From DASQFI01 sp963780895 (GTDB taxonomy: Bacteria; Acidobacteriota; Vicinamibacteria; Vicinamibacterales; SCN-69-37): a DNA stretch of 64,000 bases. The stretch covers positions 1,488,001 to 1,552,000 of the forward strand of contig CAWAEG010000001.1 of assembly GCA_963780895.1 (NCBI GenBank), written 5' to 3'. Shown one piece after another: positions 7,881 through 16,056 of the stretch. Both the position numbers and the translations under genes were made by a program. Position 1 is the stretch's first letter. Each line of letters begins with the position of its first letter. The notes below the pieces were generated by a model. It was not told the DNA's origin and did no database searches. It saw only the letters and a program-made list of their open reading frames with translations.

Positions 7881-8806
7881 GCGTGTTCCGGCGCCGGCAT
7901 TTCAACTCGGCCGACCAGATCCTGAATCCGGGCGATCGTGTGCCGCTCGAGGTAGCTCTCGATGCCCGCGAGCAGCTTCGTCCAGATGAACGGATCGACG
8001 AAGTTCATGGTGCCGACCTGGACCGCCGTCGAGCCCGCGATGATGAATTCGAGGGCGTCTTCGACCGTGGCGATGCCGCCCATACCGAGGATTGGCAGCT
8101 TCACCGCCTGGTAGCACTCCCAGACCATCCGGATCGCGATGGGACGGATCGCCGGTCCGCTCAGCCCCCCGAGCACGTTCGAAAGCTTCGGCCGCCTCGT
8201 TTCGACGTCGATGGCCATCGCGAGGAACGTGTTGACGAGCGATATGGCATCGGCGCCGGCTTCTTCGGCCGCCCGCGCGAACGACGCCACGTCGGTGACG
8301 TTCGGCGTGAGCTTGGGGATGACCGGCAGCTTCGTCACCTTGCGGATCGAGCTGACGACGTCATACGTTCCCGTGAGACTGCATCCGAACTGGATACCGC
8401 CTTCTTTGATGTTCGGGCACGAGATGTTGAGCTCGAGCGCGTCCACGCCTTCGGCATCGGACAGGATCCTCGCGACCTCGACGTATTCGTCGAGCGTCGA
8501 ACCGCACAGGTTCACGATGACAGTGGCGTCGAGGCGGCGAAGCTCGGGCAGTTTCTCGGCCACGAACCGGCGTACGCCGATGCCTTGCAGCCCGATCGCG
8601 TTCAGCATGCCTGCCGGCGTCTCGACGATTCTGGGCGGCGGGTGGCCGTCGCGTTCCTTCAGGAACAGCCCTTTGACCGCGACGGCGCCGAGCGAGCTGA
8701 GATCGACGGCGTTGGCGTATTCGACGCCGTAGCCGAAGCAGCCGGAGGCCGCAATCAGCGGGTTTTTCAGGTGCATCGACCCGATCCGGACCGACAGATC
8801 AGCCAT
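7865..8806 (-). CDS. pyrD: Dihydroorotate dehydrogenase, class 1B catalytic subunit
   Basis: A 313-residue FMN enzyme oxidising dihydroorotate to orotate. The N-terminal NPLIAASG, VKGLFLKERDGHP, and active-site NISCPN with Cys130 as the class 1 base are visible; class 2 enzymes would have Ser. The C-terminal FMN phosphate loops (GMGGI, VQVGT) are present. The neighbouring pyrK identifies the NAD-dependent 1B heterotetramer, so electrons pass through the PyrK [2Fe-2S] and FAD. Start chosen at MADLSV, which overlaps the pyrK stop. Confidence 0.96.
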   Translation of the reverse strand: MADLSVRIGSMHLKNPLIAASGCFGYGVEYANAVDLSSLGAVAVKGLFLKERDGHPPPRIVETPAGMLNAIGLQGIGVRRFVAEKLPELRRLDATVIVNLCGSTLDEYVEVARILSDAEGVDALELNISCPNIKEGGIQFGCSLTGTYDVVSSIRKVTKLPVIPKLTPNVTDVASFARAAEEAGADAISLVNTFLAMAIDVETRRPKLSNVLGGLSGPAIRPIAIRMVWECYQAVKLPILGMGGIATVEDALEFIIAGSTAVQVGTMNFVDPFIWTKLLAGIESYLERHTIARIQDLVGRVEMPAPEHAWTGS

Positions 8807-9626
8807 GGTGCTGCAGGGCATCCCAGACGACGGCCGAGGCATCGAAGACCGGGCCGTCCAGACACGATCGCACGAAATGCGTTCCGACGCCGCGCCGGAC
8901 GCGGACGACGCAGCTGTAGCAGCCGCCCATACCGCAGCCCATGACCGGCTCGAGCGACACGAACACGGGGCGGCCGTAGCGGGCGCCAAGCTGGGCGACC
9001 GCGCGCATCATCGGCGTCGGACCGCACGCGTAGATCGTGATCGGTCGATCGGCTGACACGCCGGACAGCGCGCGCTCGAGCGGCGCCGTGACTCGTCCGG
9101 CTTCACCGCGCGTCCCGTCTTCGGTCGTCAGGACCATCCGCGCGCCCAGGCGTTCGAAGAACGTGTCGTAGAACAGATCGGCGCTCGACCGCGCGCCATA
9201 GAAGAGCGTCATCGGTGTTCCGCGCTCGACCAGCGCTTCGGCCAGGCTTGCAAACGGCGCCAGTCCCACACCGCCGGCGACCATCCACGCTTCCTCCGGC
9301 GGATCCACCGGGACGAACGGACGTCCGAGCGGACCGACGCACCCGACGCGGGCGCCCACCTCGGCGTCGAACAGCAGATTGGTACCGACGCCAACGCGCT
9401 TGTTCAAGAGGCTCACGCCGACGGGCCGGTCCGGCCCGTCGCGAAGGATTTCGAACACGGAGAACGGACGGCGGAGCAGCGGCTCGAGTCCGTGCGTGGG
9501 CTTCACCATCACGAACTGGCCGGGCGCGAGGGCGCGCGCGATCTCGGGCGCCGCAAGCGCGAGCACGTTGTAGTCGGACGACAGCCGAGTATTCGAAATA
9601 ACCTCGGCATTCACGTCAAAAAGCAT
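8799..9626 (-). CDS. pyrK: Dihydroorotate dehydrogenase electron-transfer subunit
   Basis: A 275-residue ferredoxin-reductase-like subunit. It shows the FAD site RRPFSVFE, a glycine-rich NAD region (VAGGVGLAPF), YGARSSADLFY, YACGPTPMM, and a C-terminal [2Fe-2S] set C231-x4-C236-x2-C239-x15-C255 (MGCGMGGCYSCV and SCLDGPVF). It passes electrons from PyrD to NAD. Start chosen at MLFDV; the upstream in-frame sequence falls in the intergenic palindrome. First gene of the pyrKDF operon; its promoter would lie in or near that palindrome. Confidence 0.95.
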   Translation of the reverse strand: MLFDVNAEVISNTRLSSDYNVLALAAPEIARALAPGQFVMVKPTHGLEPLLRRPFSVFEILRDGPDRPVGVSLLNKRVGVGTNLLFDAEVGARVGCVGPLGRPFVPVDPPEEAWMVAGGVGLAPFASLAEALVERGTPMTLFYGARSSADLFYDTFFERLGARMVLTTEDGTRGEAGRVTAPLERALSGVSADRPITIYACGPTPMMRAVAQLGARYGRPVFVSLEPVMGCGMGGCYSCVVRVRRGVGTHFVRSCLDGPVFDASAVVWDALQHHG

Positions 9627-9668
9627 CGCGCTGAAGTATAGCGCCTGGAGTGAACAGCACTGGCCGGG

Positions 9669-9885
9669 TTGAAAAGCACTGGTCGGTACGACGGGTCTGA
9701 AGGGCCGCATGTCGGTACGACGGGTACGGCGGGTACGTGGAAGGAGCTGACGCTGGCCATCTTTTCTAAAAAAAGAAGATGACACGAATCAGGTTCCTTG
9801 TACCCGCCGTACCGACCCGTGCTTTTCAGTCCCGCCGTACCGACCCGTGCTTTTCAGTCCCGCCGTACCGACCCGTGCTTTTCAG
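9669..9885. repeat. Long palindrome, GTACGACGG family (copy 2), with a 28-bp tandem repeat
   Basis: The left arm (TTGAAAAGCACTGGTCGGTA...) pairs with three tandem 28-base units beginning CCCGCCGTACCGACCCGTGC at 9803, 9831 and 9859 (the last lacks one base). The core CATCTTTTCTAAAAAAAGAAGATG is a hairpin with an A/T loop. It fills the divergent gap between pyrK and the phosphodiesterase-like gene, so any promoters must lie in or beside it. Confidence 0.82.
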
Positions 9886-9909
9886 GTCCGGGTTTATCAT
9901 CCGTGTTCT

Positions 9910-11664
9910 GTGCGCTACCTCCGCATGTTGACGAACGCCCTTGCTGGCGGAGTGCTGGTGGCCCTGTATCTCGTCGTCCTCGTGCTGCAGCTCAATCCGC
10001 AGGTGCCGGTCGTCTCGATGACGGCATGGCGGTGGTTCATCGCGCTCATCACGTTCTATGGACCGTACGCGGCGAGCGTGATCTACTTCCTGATTCTAAT
10101 CCGTGAAGCGCTCGCGTCACGACCGTTGTCGCCGGCGTGGTTGAGCGTTCGGCTCATGGTCTGGCTCGGCGCGGCGATTGCGACGGCGGCGGCGATCGTG
10201 ACCTGGGCGAACCTGAGAGCGTTTCGCGCGGTGCTGTCCGAAGCGGCGGCCGAACGCATGCAGGAGGGCGCGACGGCGACGACGGTGTTCGCAGGGGTCC
10301 TTTTCAGTGTCGCGCTCATGCGGTATTCGTTCGGCCGGCGCGGCAGCCGCGCCGCGGCGGTGCTGCTCGCCGCGTCGATTCTTCTCTCCGTCGCGGTGCC
10401 ACTGTGGCTCCGCGGAGCTGTCGAGCCACCGGTTCCGAACGCCCGGCGAGCCCGGATGGAACGGCTCGGCGTCGCGCCTCCTCCGCGCGTGCGTCTGCTG
10501 CTCGTCGACGGCGCGTCGATCGGCTTCATCCGTCAGCGAGTCGCGGGAGGGCAGCTGCCGAATTTCGGTCGGCTGCTCGATTCCGGCGCGACCATCGACC
10601 TCGCCACCGTCAAGCCGACCCACGCCGTACCTGTCTGGGCCGCCGCGGCGACTGGGAAATACCCTCCGAAGTCCGGTGTCCGCTCGGACGCTCTCTACAA
10701 AGTCCAGCCGGACGATGCCGACCCGGTCGATTTGCTCCCGGACTACTGCTTTGCGCGCGCACTGGTCGCGCTGGGCTTCGTGACGCCCGATCCGTTGACG
10801 TCCGCCTCGCTCGGCAGCCGGACGCTCTGGGACATCGTCGCCGACTACGGCTTCGCGTCCGGCATTGTCGCCTGGCCGCTCACGAGCCCGGCGCATGCCG
10901 CGCGCGGGTACATCATCAGCGATGGGTTCGACGACGCCGCCAGTTCACCGCTCAGGCTGGCCGACGCCAAGGCGGGCGATCCGACGTCGGCGGCCGACAT
11001 CGCCCGGGAAGTGTTCGATCAGTGGCAGTCGAAATCGTGGGCGGAGATCCTGCCGACGTTTTCGGCGCAGGAGACCGCGCCCGCCGCCCGCTGGGATCAC
11101 GCGTACAGCGAGGCCGCGTCGCGGCTCGAGCAGCACTACGCGCCCAGGCTGACGGCGGTCCGGTACGAGGGAATCGACGTCTACGGCCACAAGTACCTGC
11201 CCGACGCCGAGCCGGATCGATTCGGGGTCCGACGGGAAGACCCGCGCCGGTCGCCGCTCGATCGCTACTACGCGTATCTCGACGGGGAAGTCGGCCGCGC
11301 CATCGAGATGCAGGACGACGGCGACCTCCTGCTCGTCGTCGCCGGCTTCGGCATGGAGCCGAGCCCGCCGCCCAAGCGCGTGATCATGTGGCTGCTGGGC
11401 TTCGCAGATCCTCCAGGCACCCATGAGCCTGCGCCCGACGGATTTCTCCTCGCGTACGGCAGCCATGTCGCGCACGGACACGTCGACCGCGGGTCGATCG
11501 TGGACATCGCCCCGACGGTGCTTTACTACATGGGACTCGACATCGGGCGGGACATGGACGGGTTCGCGAGAACGGATCTGTTCCTTCGCACTTACACGCT
11601 CGATCGCCCGGTCAAGTACATCGCGACGCATGAGACGGGGGAGGACACCCGCAGAACCCAGTAG
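9910..11664 (+). CDS. Membrane-anchored alkaline-phosphatase-superfamily (type I phosphodiesterase-like) protein
   Basis: About 584 residues. Several N-terminal hydrophobic helices (to about residue 180) are followed by a domain of the type I phosphodiesterase/nucleotide pyrophosphatase class. Family metal and nucleophile positions seen are VDGAS (Asp), KPTHA (Thr nucleophile position), DVYGHKY (DxxGH) and HVDRGSIVDIAPTVLYYMGL with DMDG. The usual S/TDHGM motif is instead AGFGM, so two metal ligands seem absent. Start is uncertain between GTG 9910 and ATG 9925; neither has a clear ribosome binding site. The stop codon touches the palindrome that holds the IS30 element. The substrate is unknown. 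Confidence 0.72.
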   Translation: MRYLRMLTNALAGGVLVALYLVVLVLQLNPQVPVVSMTAWRWFIALITFYGPYAASVIYFLILIREALASRPLSPAWLSVRLMVWLGAAIATAAAIVTWANLRAFRAVLSEAAAERMQEGATATTVFAGVLFSVALMRYSFGRRGSRAAAVLLAASILLSVAVPLWLRGAVEPPVPNARRARMERLGVAPPPRVRLLLVDGASIGFIRQRVAGGQLPNFGRLLDSGATIDLATVKPTHAVPVWAAAATGKYPPKSGVRSDALYKVQPDDADPVDLLPDYCFARALVALGFVTPDPLTSASLGSRTLWDIVADYGFASGIVAWPLTSPAHAARGYIISDGFDDAASSPLRLADAKAGDPTSAADIAREVFDQWQSKSWAEILPTFSAQETAPAARWDHAYSEAASRLEQHYAPRLTAVRYEGIDVYGHKYLPDAEPDRFGVRREDPRRSPLDRYYAYLDGEVGRAIEMQDDGDLLLVVAGFGMEPSPPPKRVIMWLLGFADPPGTHEPAPDGFLLAYGSHVAHGHVDRGSIVDIAPTVLYYMGLDIGRDMDGFARTDLFLRTYTLDRPVKYIATHETGEDTRRTQ

Positions 11665-11740
11665 GTTCCGGGGTTCCGGTTCGGGGTTCCGACGTTCCGC
11701 AGTTCCGATGTTCGACGGGATTCCGAGGTTCCGAGGTGCC
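11664..11740. repeat. Left arm of a CGGAACC-family palindrome split by IS30
   Basis: A 77-base arm (GGTTCCGGGGTTCCGG... to GAGGTGCC) is the reverse complement, about 95% identical by eye, of 12943-13022. It begins at the stop codon of the preceding gene. Confidence 0.85.
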
Positions 11741-12942
11741 TGCTTGGCCTCAACCGGTCGACGCAACGATAGCCGCCAGCTTATCAGCGGGCGTTTTGAA
11801 GCCAAGGGTTTTCCGAGGCCGCTCATTCAGTCGGCGCGCAATGCGGTTGAGGTCGGCTTGTGAGTACTGCCGAAAGTCGGTGCCGCGCCGGAGATATTGG
11901 CGGAGCAAGCCGTTGGTGTTTTCGTTCGATCCGCGCTGCCAGGGGCTGTGCGGGTCGCAGAAGTAGACCGCCACGTCGGTCGCCACGGTGAAGCGCTGAT
12001 GGGCGGCCAGCTCGCGGCCGCGATCCCAGGTCAACGACCGACGGAGCTGGGGCGGTAAGCGCCGAATCTGCTGCGCCAGCGCATCGACCACCGCCGTCGT
12101 CTCTTTCGTCGGGAGCCGGACCAGGACGACATAGCGCGACTGTCGCTCGACGAGCGTCCCGACCTGCGAGTCAATGGTCCCGGCCAGCAGGTCGCCTTCC
12201 CAATGCCCCGGGATCGCGCGGTCCTCCACCGTGGGCGGCCGCTCGCGGATGGAAATCGCGTCGGCCAAGGGCCCCGACGGGACTGACGTTGGCGGCCGGC
12301 GGGGCCGCCGCATCGTGCGCGGCCGGCGCAAATGCCGGAGTAACGCGCGCTTGAGCGCGCCCCGACTGTGCACGAACAAGCTTTGATAAATCGTCTCGTG
12401 CGAGACGTGCATGTCTGGATGGTCAGGGTAGGTGACCCTGAGCCAGCCCGCAATCTGCTCGGGCGACCAGTCGCGCGTCAGCTTCGCCGCGACGACCTGG
12501 CGTAACCGGGGCCGCTCGACCAGCCGACAGCGCTTCGGCCGCGCCGCATTGGCCCAGGCGCGGAGATCCGCCTCGGCGGCGCGATAGGCGGGGCGCCCGC
12601 CATGCCGGCCCACCTCGCGGCTAATCGTCGATCGCGGCCGCGCCAGGCGGCGGCCGATGACGGCGAAGGGCTCGCCCGACGCGACGCCGCGAGAGATTTC
12701 TTCGCGCTCTCCGCTTGTCAGGGCGCGCGCCGCCCGGCGCCGCGGCCGGGGCTGCCGCCCGCCGGTGCGCCGCAGCACTTTGCCAATCGCCGGATGCGTA
12801 CAGGCGAAGGCCGTGGCAATCGTGCGCAACGATTCGCCCGCCTCCCACCGCCGCCAGACTTCTGCTGTCTTGTTCTCGGACCACCGTGGACGCCGCATGA
12901 CAGATCCTCCATCATGTTGCGTCGACCGGTTGAGTACACCTT
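11741..12942. mobile_element. IS30-family insertion sequence
   Basis: About 1.2 kb with one transposase gene. Identical 19-base terminal inverted repeats CTCAACCGGTCGACGCAAC are seen at 11749-11767 and, reversed, at 12916-12934. The CAACCGGTCGACGCAA core is typical of IS30-family ends. The exact outer ends and target duplication could not be resolved, because eight ambiguous bases lie between each repeat and the flanking palindrome arm. The transposase stop codon overlaps the left repeat. Confidence 0.88.
11750..12898 (-). CDS. IS30-family transposase
   Basis: A 382-residue DDE transposase that looks intact. The N-terminal helix-turn-helix (RTIATAFACTHPAIGKVL, then EREEIS...STISREVGRHGG) is followed by the RNase-H-like core with D236 (HWEGDLLAG), D292 (WDRGREL) and E326 (NENTNGLLRQY). 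The C-terminal RLNERPRKTLGF block is the IS30 signature. Start chosen at MRRPRW because GGAGGAT lies just upstream inside the element; more upstream codons would read through the terminal repeat. Confidence 0.95.
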   Translation of the reverse strand: MRRPRWSENKTAEVWRRWEAGESLRTIATAFACTHPAIGKVLRRTGGRQPRPRRRAARALTSGEREEISRGVASGEPFAVIGRRLARPRSTISREVGRHGGRPAYRAAEADLRAWANAARPKRCRLVERPRLRQVVAAKLTRDWSPEQIAGWLRVTYPDHPDMHVSHETIYQSLFVHSRGALKRALLRHLRRPRTMRRPRRPPTSVPSGPLADAISIRERPPTVEDRAIPGHWEGDLLAGTIDSQVGTLVERQSRYVVLVRLPTKETTAVVDALAQQIRRLPPQLRRSLTWDRGRELAAHQRFTVATDVAVYFCDPHSPWQRGSNENTNGLLRQYLRRGTDFRQYSQADLNRIARRLNERPRKTLGFKTPADKLAAIVASTG

Positions 12943-13022
12943 GGCACCTCGGAACCCCGGAATCCCGTCGAACATCGGAACGCCTCGGAACGTCGGAACC
13001 CCGCACCGGAACCCCGGAACCA
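12943..13022. repeat. Right arm of the CGGAACC-family palindrome split by IS30
   Basis: An 80-base arm of repeated CGGAACC/CGGAAC words, the reverse complement of 11664-11740 apart from a 3-base gap and a few substitutions. Without the insertion sequence the two arms would form one near-perfect hairpin with a stem of about 77 bp. Confidence 0.85.
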
Positions 13023-13057
13023 CGAGCGCCTTTTGAGATTGGTGTTAGACTGACTTG

Positions 13058-13094
13058 CTCTTTAATTGCGGTCCTGCGAGTCCGCAAAGAGGTG
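13058..13094 (+). promoter_or_regulatory. Probable PyrR-binding RNA hairpin in the pyr leader
   Basis: TTGCGG (13066-13071) pairs with CCGCAA (13082-13087) around the loop TCCTGCGAGT. The segment GTCCTGCGAG fits the known PyrR-binding consensus (ARUCCnGnGAGGYU) at UCCnGnGAG. AAAGAGGTGA directly after the stem is a ribosome binding site for the leader ORF at 13098, so PyrR binding would be expected to limit translation rather than form a terminator. A TAGACT at 13046-13051 could be the -10 of the promoter. Confidence 0.68.
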
Positions 13095-13097
13095 ACA

Positions 13098-13196
13098 ATG
13101 CCCGTCCGCGCCCTCCGTCCCCGTCTGCCATCTCAATTCGTCGAGCCAGTGTTGCGCGTGATCTCTGTCCTCACGAGGCCGTCATGGCAATCGTGA
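13098..13196 (+). CDS. Short leader ORF upstream of and overlapping pyrR
   Basis: A 32-codon frame starting with ATG after AAAGAGGTGAC (MPVRALRPRLPSQ...) and stopping at 13196, thirteen bases inside pyrR. Its start is close to the PyrR-binding hairpin and its stop overlaps the pyrR start region. This suggests a leader peptide whose translation is controlled by PyrR and coupled to pyrR. No conserved product is recognised; the role is inferred from arrangement. Confidence 0.5.
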   Translation: MPVRALRPRLPSQFVEPVLRVISVLTRPSWQS

Positions 13197-13714
13197 TGGA
13201 CGCGGACCGCATGTCGCGGACGCTCGCCCGCATCGCTCACGAGATCCTCGAGCGGCATCGCGGCCTGGACGGATTGGCCCTGATCGGCATCAGGGCCCGC
13301 GGCGTACCGATCGCGGCGCGGCTCGCCGCGCAGCTCCGCGCGCTGACCGGGACCGACGTTCCGACCGGCACGCTCGACATCACGCTCTACCGCGACGACC
13401 TGATGCGCCACGCGGTGGGGCCTCAGCCCGTCATCCGCCGTACGGAGATCAACTTTTCCATCGACGATCGACTGATCCTCCTCGTCGACGATGTGCTCTA
13501 TACCGGCCGGACGATTCGCGCGGCTCTCGACGCGCTGATTGACTTCGGCCGTCCCCGCGCGATCCAGCTCGTCGTCCTCGTCGATCGAGGCCACCGCGAG
13601 CTTCCGATCCGCGCCGATTATGTGGGCCGCAACATTCCGACGTCCCGTCAGCAGAGCGTGCAGGTCCGCCTGACCGAGATCGACGGCCGCGACGAAGTCG
13701 AGGTGGAAGGATGA
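13184..13714 (+). CDS. pyrR: Bifunctional pyr operon regulator / uracil phosphoribosyltransferase
   Basis: A 176-residue type I phosphoribosyltransferase. The PRPP loop LLVDDVLYTGRT (about 100-110) and the PyrR-specific LYRDD, GIRARG and VDRGHRELPI motifs are present. PyrR binds the pyr mRNA leader when UMP/UTP is high; a matching RNA site lies at 13058-13094. Start ATG 13184 chosen by family alignment, with GAGG upstream. The stop overlaps the pyrB start (ATGA). Confidence 0.95.
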   Translation: MAIVMDADRMSRTLARIAHEILERHRGLDGLALIGIRARGVPIAARLAAQLRALTGTDVPTGTLDITLYRDDLMRHAVGPQPVIRRTEINFSIDDRLILLVDDVLYTGRTIRAALDALIDFGRPRAIQLVVLVDRGHRELPIRADYVGRNIPTSRQQSVQVRLTEIDGRDEVEVEG

Positions 13715-14652
13715 CGGCAGCGACGACGCTTCACAGCCGGCACCTCCTCGGCATCGCCGACCTGGAACCGCCGGAGATCGAGCTCGTGCTCGAAACGGCG
13801 CTGGCGATGAAGGAGATCGGCACACGACCAATCAAGAAGGTGCCGACGCTTCGCGGCCGCACCATCATCAACCTCTTTTTCGAGCCGAGCACGCGCACGC
13901 GCATGTCGTTCGAGCTGGCCGAAAAGCGGTTGAGCGCGGACACGCTCGGCATGACCACGTCCGGATCGAGCGTCGCGAAAGGCGAGACACTCGCCGATAC
14001 GGCGCGCACGCTCGAAGCGATGGCCCCCGACATGATCGTGATGCGCCACGGGGCCTCGGGCGCGCCGCATCAGCTCGCGCGGATCTGCCGCGCGAGCATC
14101 ATCAACGCCGGCGACGGCATGCACGAGCACCCGACCCAGGCGCTCCTGGACGCGCTGACGATGCTCGAGCACAAGCGACGGCTTGCGGGCCTGCAGGTCG
14201 CGATCATCGGCGATCTCGTTCACAGCCGCGTCCTGCGGTCGAACGTGCTGCTGCTGACGCGGATGGGCGCGAAGGTTCGCGCCTGCGGGCCCGCCACGCT
14301 CGTGCCGCCGGGCCTCGATCGTCTGGGAGTCCAGGTCACGACGTCGATCGATGCCGCGCTCGACGGCGCGGACGTCGTGATGATGCTGCGCGTGCAGCAC
14401 GAGCGGATGAGCGGCCTGTTCCTGCCATCCGTGCGTGAGTACTTCACGTTCTTCGGCCTGACACCCGCCCGGCTCGAACGCGCCGCGCCGGACGTGATCG
14501 TCATGCACCCGGGTCCGATGAACCGTGGCGTCGAGATCGACTCGGCGGTCGCCGATGGACCCTGGTCCGTCATCCTGGACCAGGTGGCCAACGGAGTCGC
14601 GGTGCGCATGGCTGTGCTGTACCTGCTGGCTGGTGGCGAGGCGGAAGCGTGA
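13711..14652 (+). CDS. pyrB: Aspartate carbamoyltransferase catalytic subunit
   Basis: A 313-residue enzyme making carbamoyl-aspartate. The carbamoyl-phosphate site FFEPSTRTRMSFE (STRTR 60-64), SVAKGETL loop, MRHG, HPTQALLD (140-147), VMMLRVQHER and HPGPMNRG are all present. No pyrI is seen, as expected for the short class. Overlaps pyrR by four bases and pyrC by one (TGATG), consistent with a coupled operon. Confidence 0.97.
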   Translation: MTAATTLHSRHLLGIADLEPPEIELVLETALAMKEIGTRPIKKVPTLRGRTIINLFFEPSTRTRMSFELAEKRLSADTLGMTTSGSSVAKGETLADTARTLEAMAPDMIVMRHGASGAPHQLARICRASIINAGDGMHEHPTQALLDALTMLEHKRRLAGLQVAIIGDLVHSRVLRSNVLLLTRMGAKVRACGPATLVPPGLDRLGVQVTTSIDAALDGADVVMMLRVQHERMSGLFLPSVREYFTFFGLTPARLERAAPDVIVMHPGPMNRGVEIDSAVADGPWSVILDQVANGVAVRMAVLYLLAGGEAEA

Positions 14653-15998
14653 TGCCCACCCTGCTGAAGCCCTTCTTGCTCAAGAATGTCCAGCTCGTCG
14701 ATCCCGTGGCCGGACACATCGGACGCTTCGACGTGCTCATCGACGGCGATCGTGTCGTCCGCGTCGGACGGGATCAGTCAGCCGACGGTGCGCGCGTGGT
14801 CGAGCTTCCCTCGTCGTTCGTCGTGACGCCGGGCCTGATCGACATGCACGTCCACCTGCGCGAGCCCGGGCACGAGCACAAGGAGACGATCGCGACCGGC
14901 ACCGCGTCGGCCGTCGCCGGCGGGTTCACGGCCGTGGCCTGCATGCCCAACACCGATCCGGTCAACGATCATTCCGCCGTCACCGAATTCATCGTCAAAC
15001 GGGCGGCCGAAGCCGGGCTCGCGCGCGTGTACCCGATCGGCGCGGTCTCGATGGGATCGAAGGGCGAGCAGCTCACCGAGATCGGCGACCTCAGAGCGGC
15101 CGGTTGCGTCGCCATTTCCGACGACGGCCGGCCGGTCGCCACGGCGCTTCTGATGCGCCGGGCGCTGGAATACGCGTCGATGTTCGGGATGCCGGTGATC
15201 GATCACTGCGAAGACCCGTCGCTCAAGGGTGACGCCGTCGCGCACGAAGGCGCGGTCGCCTCGATGCTGGGGTTGCGGGGCATGCCGGGCGCCGCAGAAT
15301 CCGTGATGGTCGAGCGCGACATCTCGATGGCCGAGCTTACAAGCGGCCGCGTGCACATCGCGCACATGAGCGCCCGTCAGTCGCTTCGCGCCGTGCGTTC
15401 GGGCCAGGAGGCTGGCGTCAAGGTGACGTGCGAGGTGACGCCTCATCACTTCACCCTCACCGACGACGTCCTAGCGGCCAACGGCGGGTATGACACCAAC
15501 ACCAAGATGAATCCGCCGCTACGCGAGGAGGCCGACCGCGTCGCGATGATCGAGGGCCTTCGAGACCTTTCGATCGACGTCATCGCCACCGATCACGCGC
15601 CGCATCATGCGGACGACAAATCGCTCGAGTTCGACCGCGCGCCATTCGGCATCGTGGGCCTCGAAACGGCGGTGCCGTTATGTCTCGATCGGCTGGTGCA
15701 CGCCGGCGTGATCGGATGGCCGCGATTCGTCGAGCTGCTCTCGGTGAACCCGGCACGGATTCTGGGCATCCCCGGCGGCACGCTGTCCGATGGCGGCCCC
15801 GCCGACCTCACGATTCTCGCGCCCGACGAATCCGTGACGATCGACGCGCGATCGTTCAAGTCCAAATCGAGGAACACACCGTTCAATGGCTGGACGCTCA
15901 AGGGCGCGGTCGCCGCGACGTTCGTCGGCGGACGCTCGGTCTATGTGAACGACCGAATCGCCGCGGCGCGGACGCTGCGCGATGCCGGGCGTTCGTAA
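14652..15998 (+). CDS. pyrC: Dihydroorotase
   Basis: A 448-residue amidohydrolase cyclising carbamoyl-aspartate. The zinc pair is H66/H68 in DMHVHLREPGHEHKET; CMPNTDP, DHCED, CEVTPHHF, and ATDHAPHH with the catalytic Asp are all present, as in class I bacterial dihydroorotases with an intact active site. The ATG at 14652 overlaps the pyrB stop; GTG at 14649 is also possible. It is followed after 58 bases by a pyrE-like gene. Confidence 0.96.
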   Translation: MPTLLKPFLLKNVQLVDPVAGHIGRFDVLIDGDRVVRVGRDQSADGARVVELPSSFVVTPGLIDMHVHLREPGHEHKETIATGTASAVAGGFTAVACMPNTDPVNDHSAVTEFIVKRAAEAGLARVYPIGAVSMGSKGEQLTEIGDLRAAGCVAISDDGRPVATALLMRRALEYASMFGMPVIDHCEDPSLKGDAVAHEGAVASMLGLRGMPGAAESVMVERDISMAELTSGRVHIAHMSARQSLRAVRSGQEAGVKVTCEVTPHHFTLTDDVLAANGGYDTNTKMNPPLREEADRVAMIEGLRDLSIDVIATDHAPHHADDKSLEFDRAPFGIVGLETAVPLCLDRLVHAGVIGWPRFVELLSVNPARILGIPGGTLSDGGPADLTILAPDESVTIDARSFKSKSRNTPFNGWTLKGAVAATFVGGRSVYVNDRIAAARTLRDAGRS

Positions 15999-16056
15999 CG
16001 GCCTGACACTGGCCCGCGCCAGCCGACTGATCTGATCGGACTCGCCGAGGAGCTGA

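Noticed and set aside
9803..9885. Possible CRISPR array
   Set aside because: The 28-base units are directly adjacent without unique spacers, and no cas genes are present.
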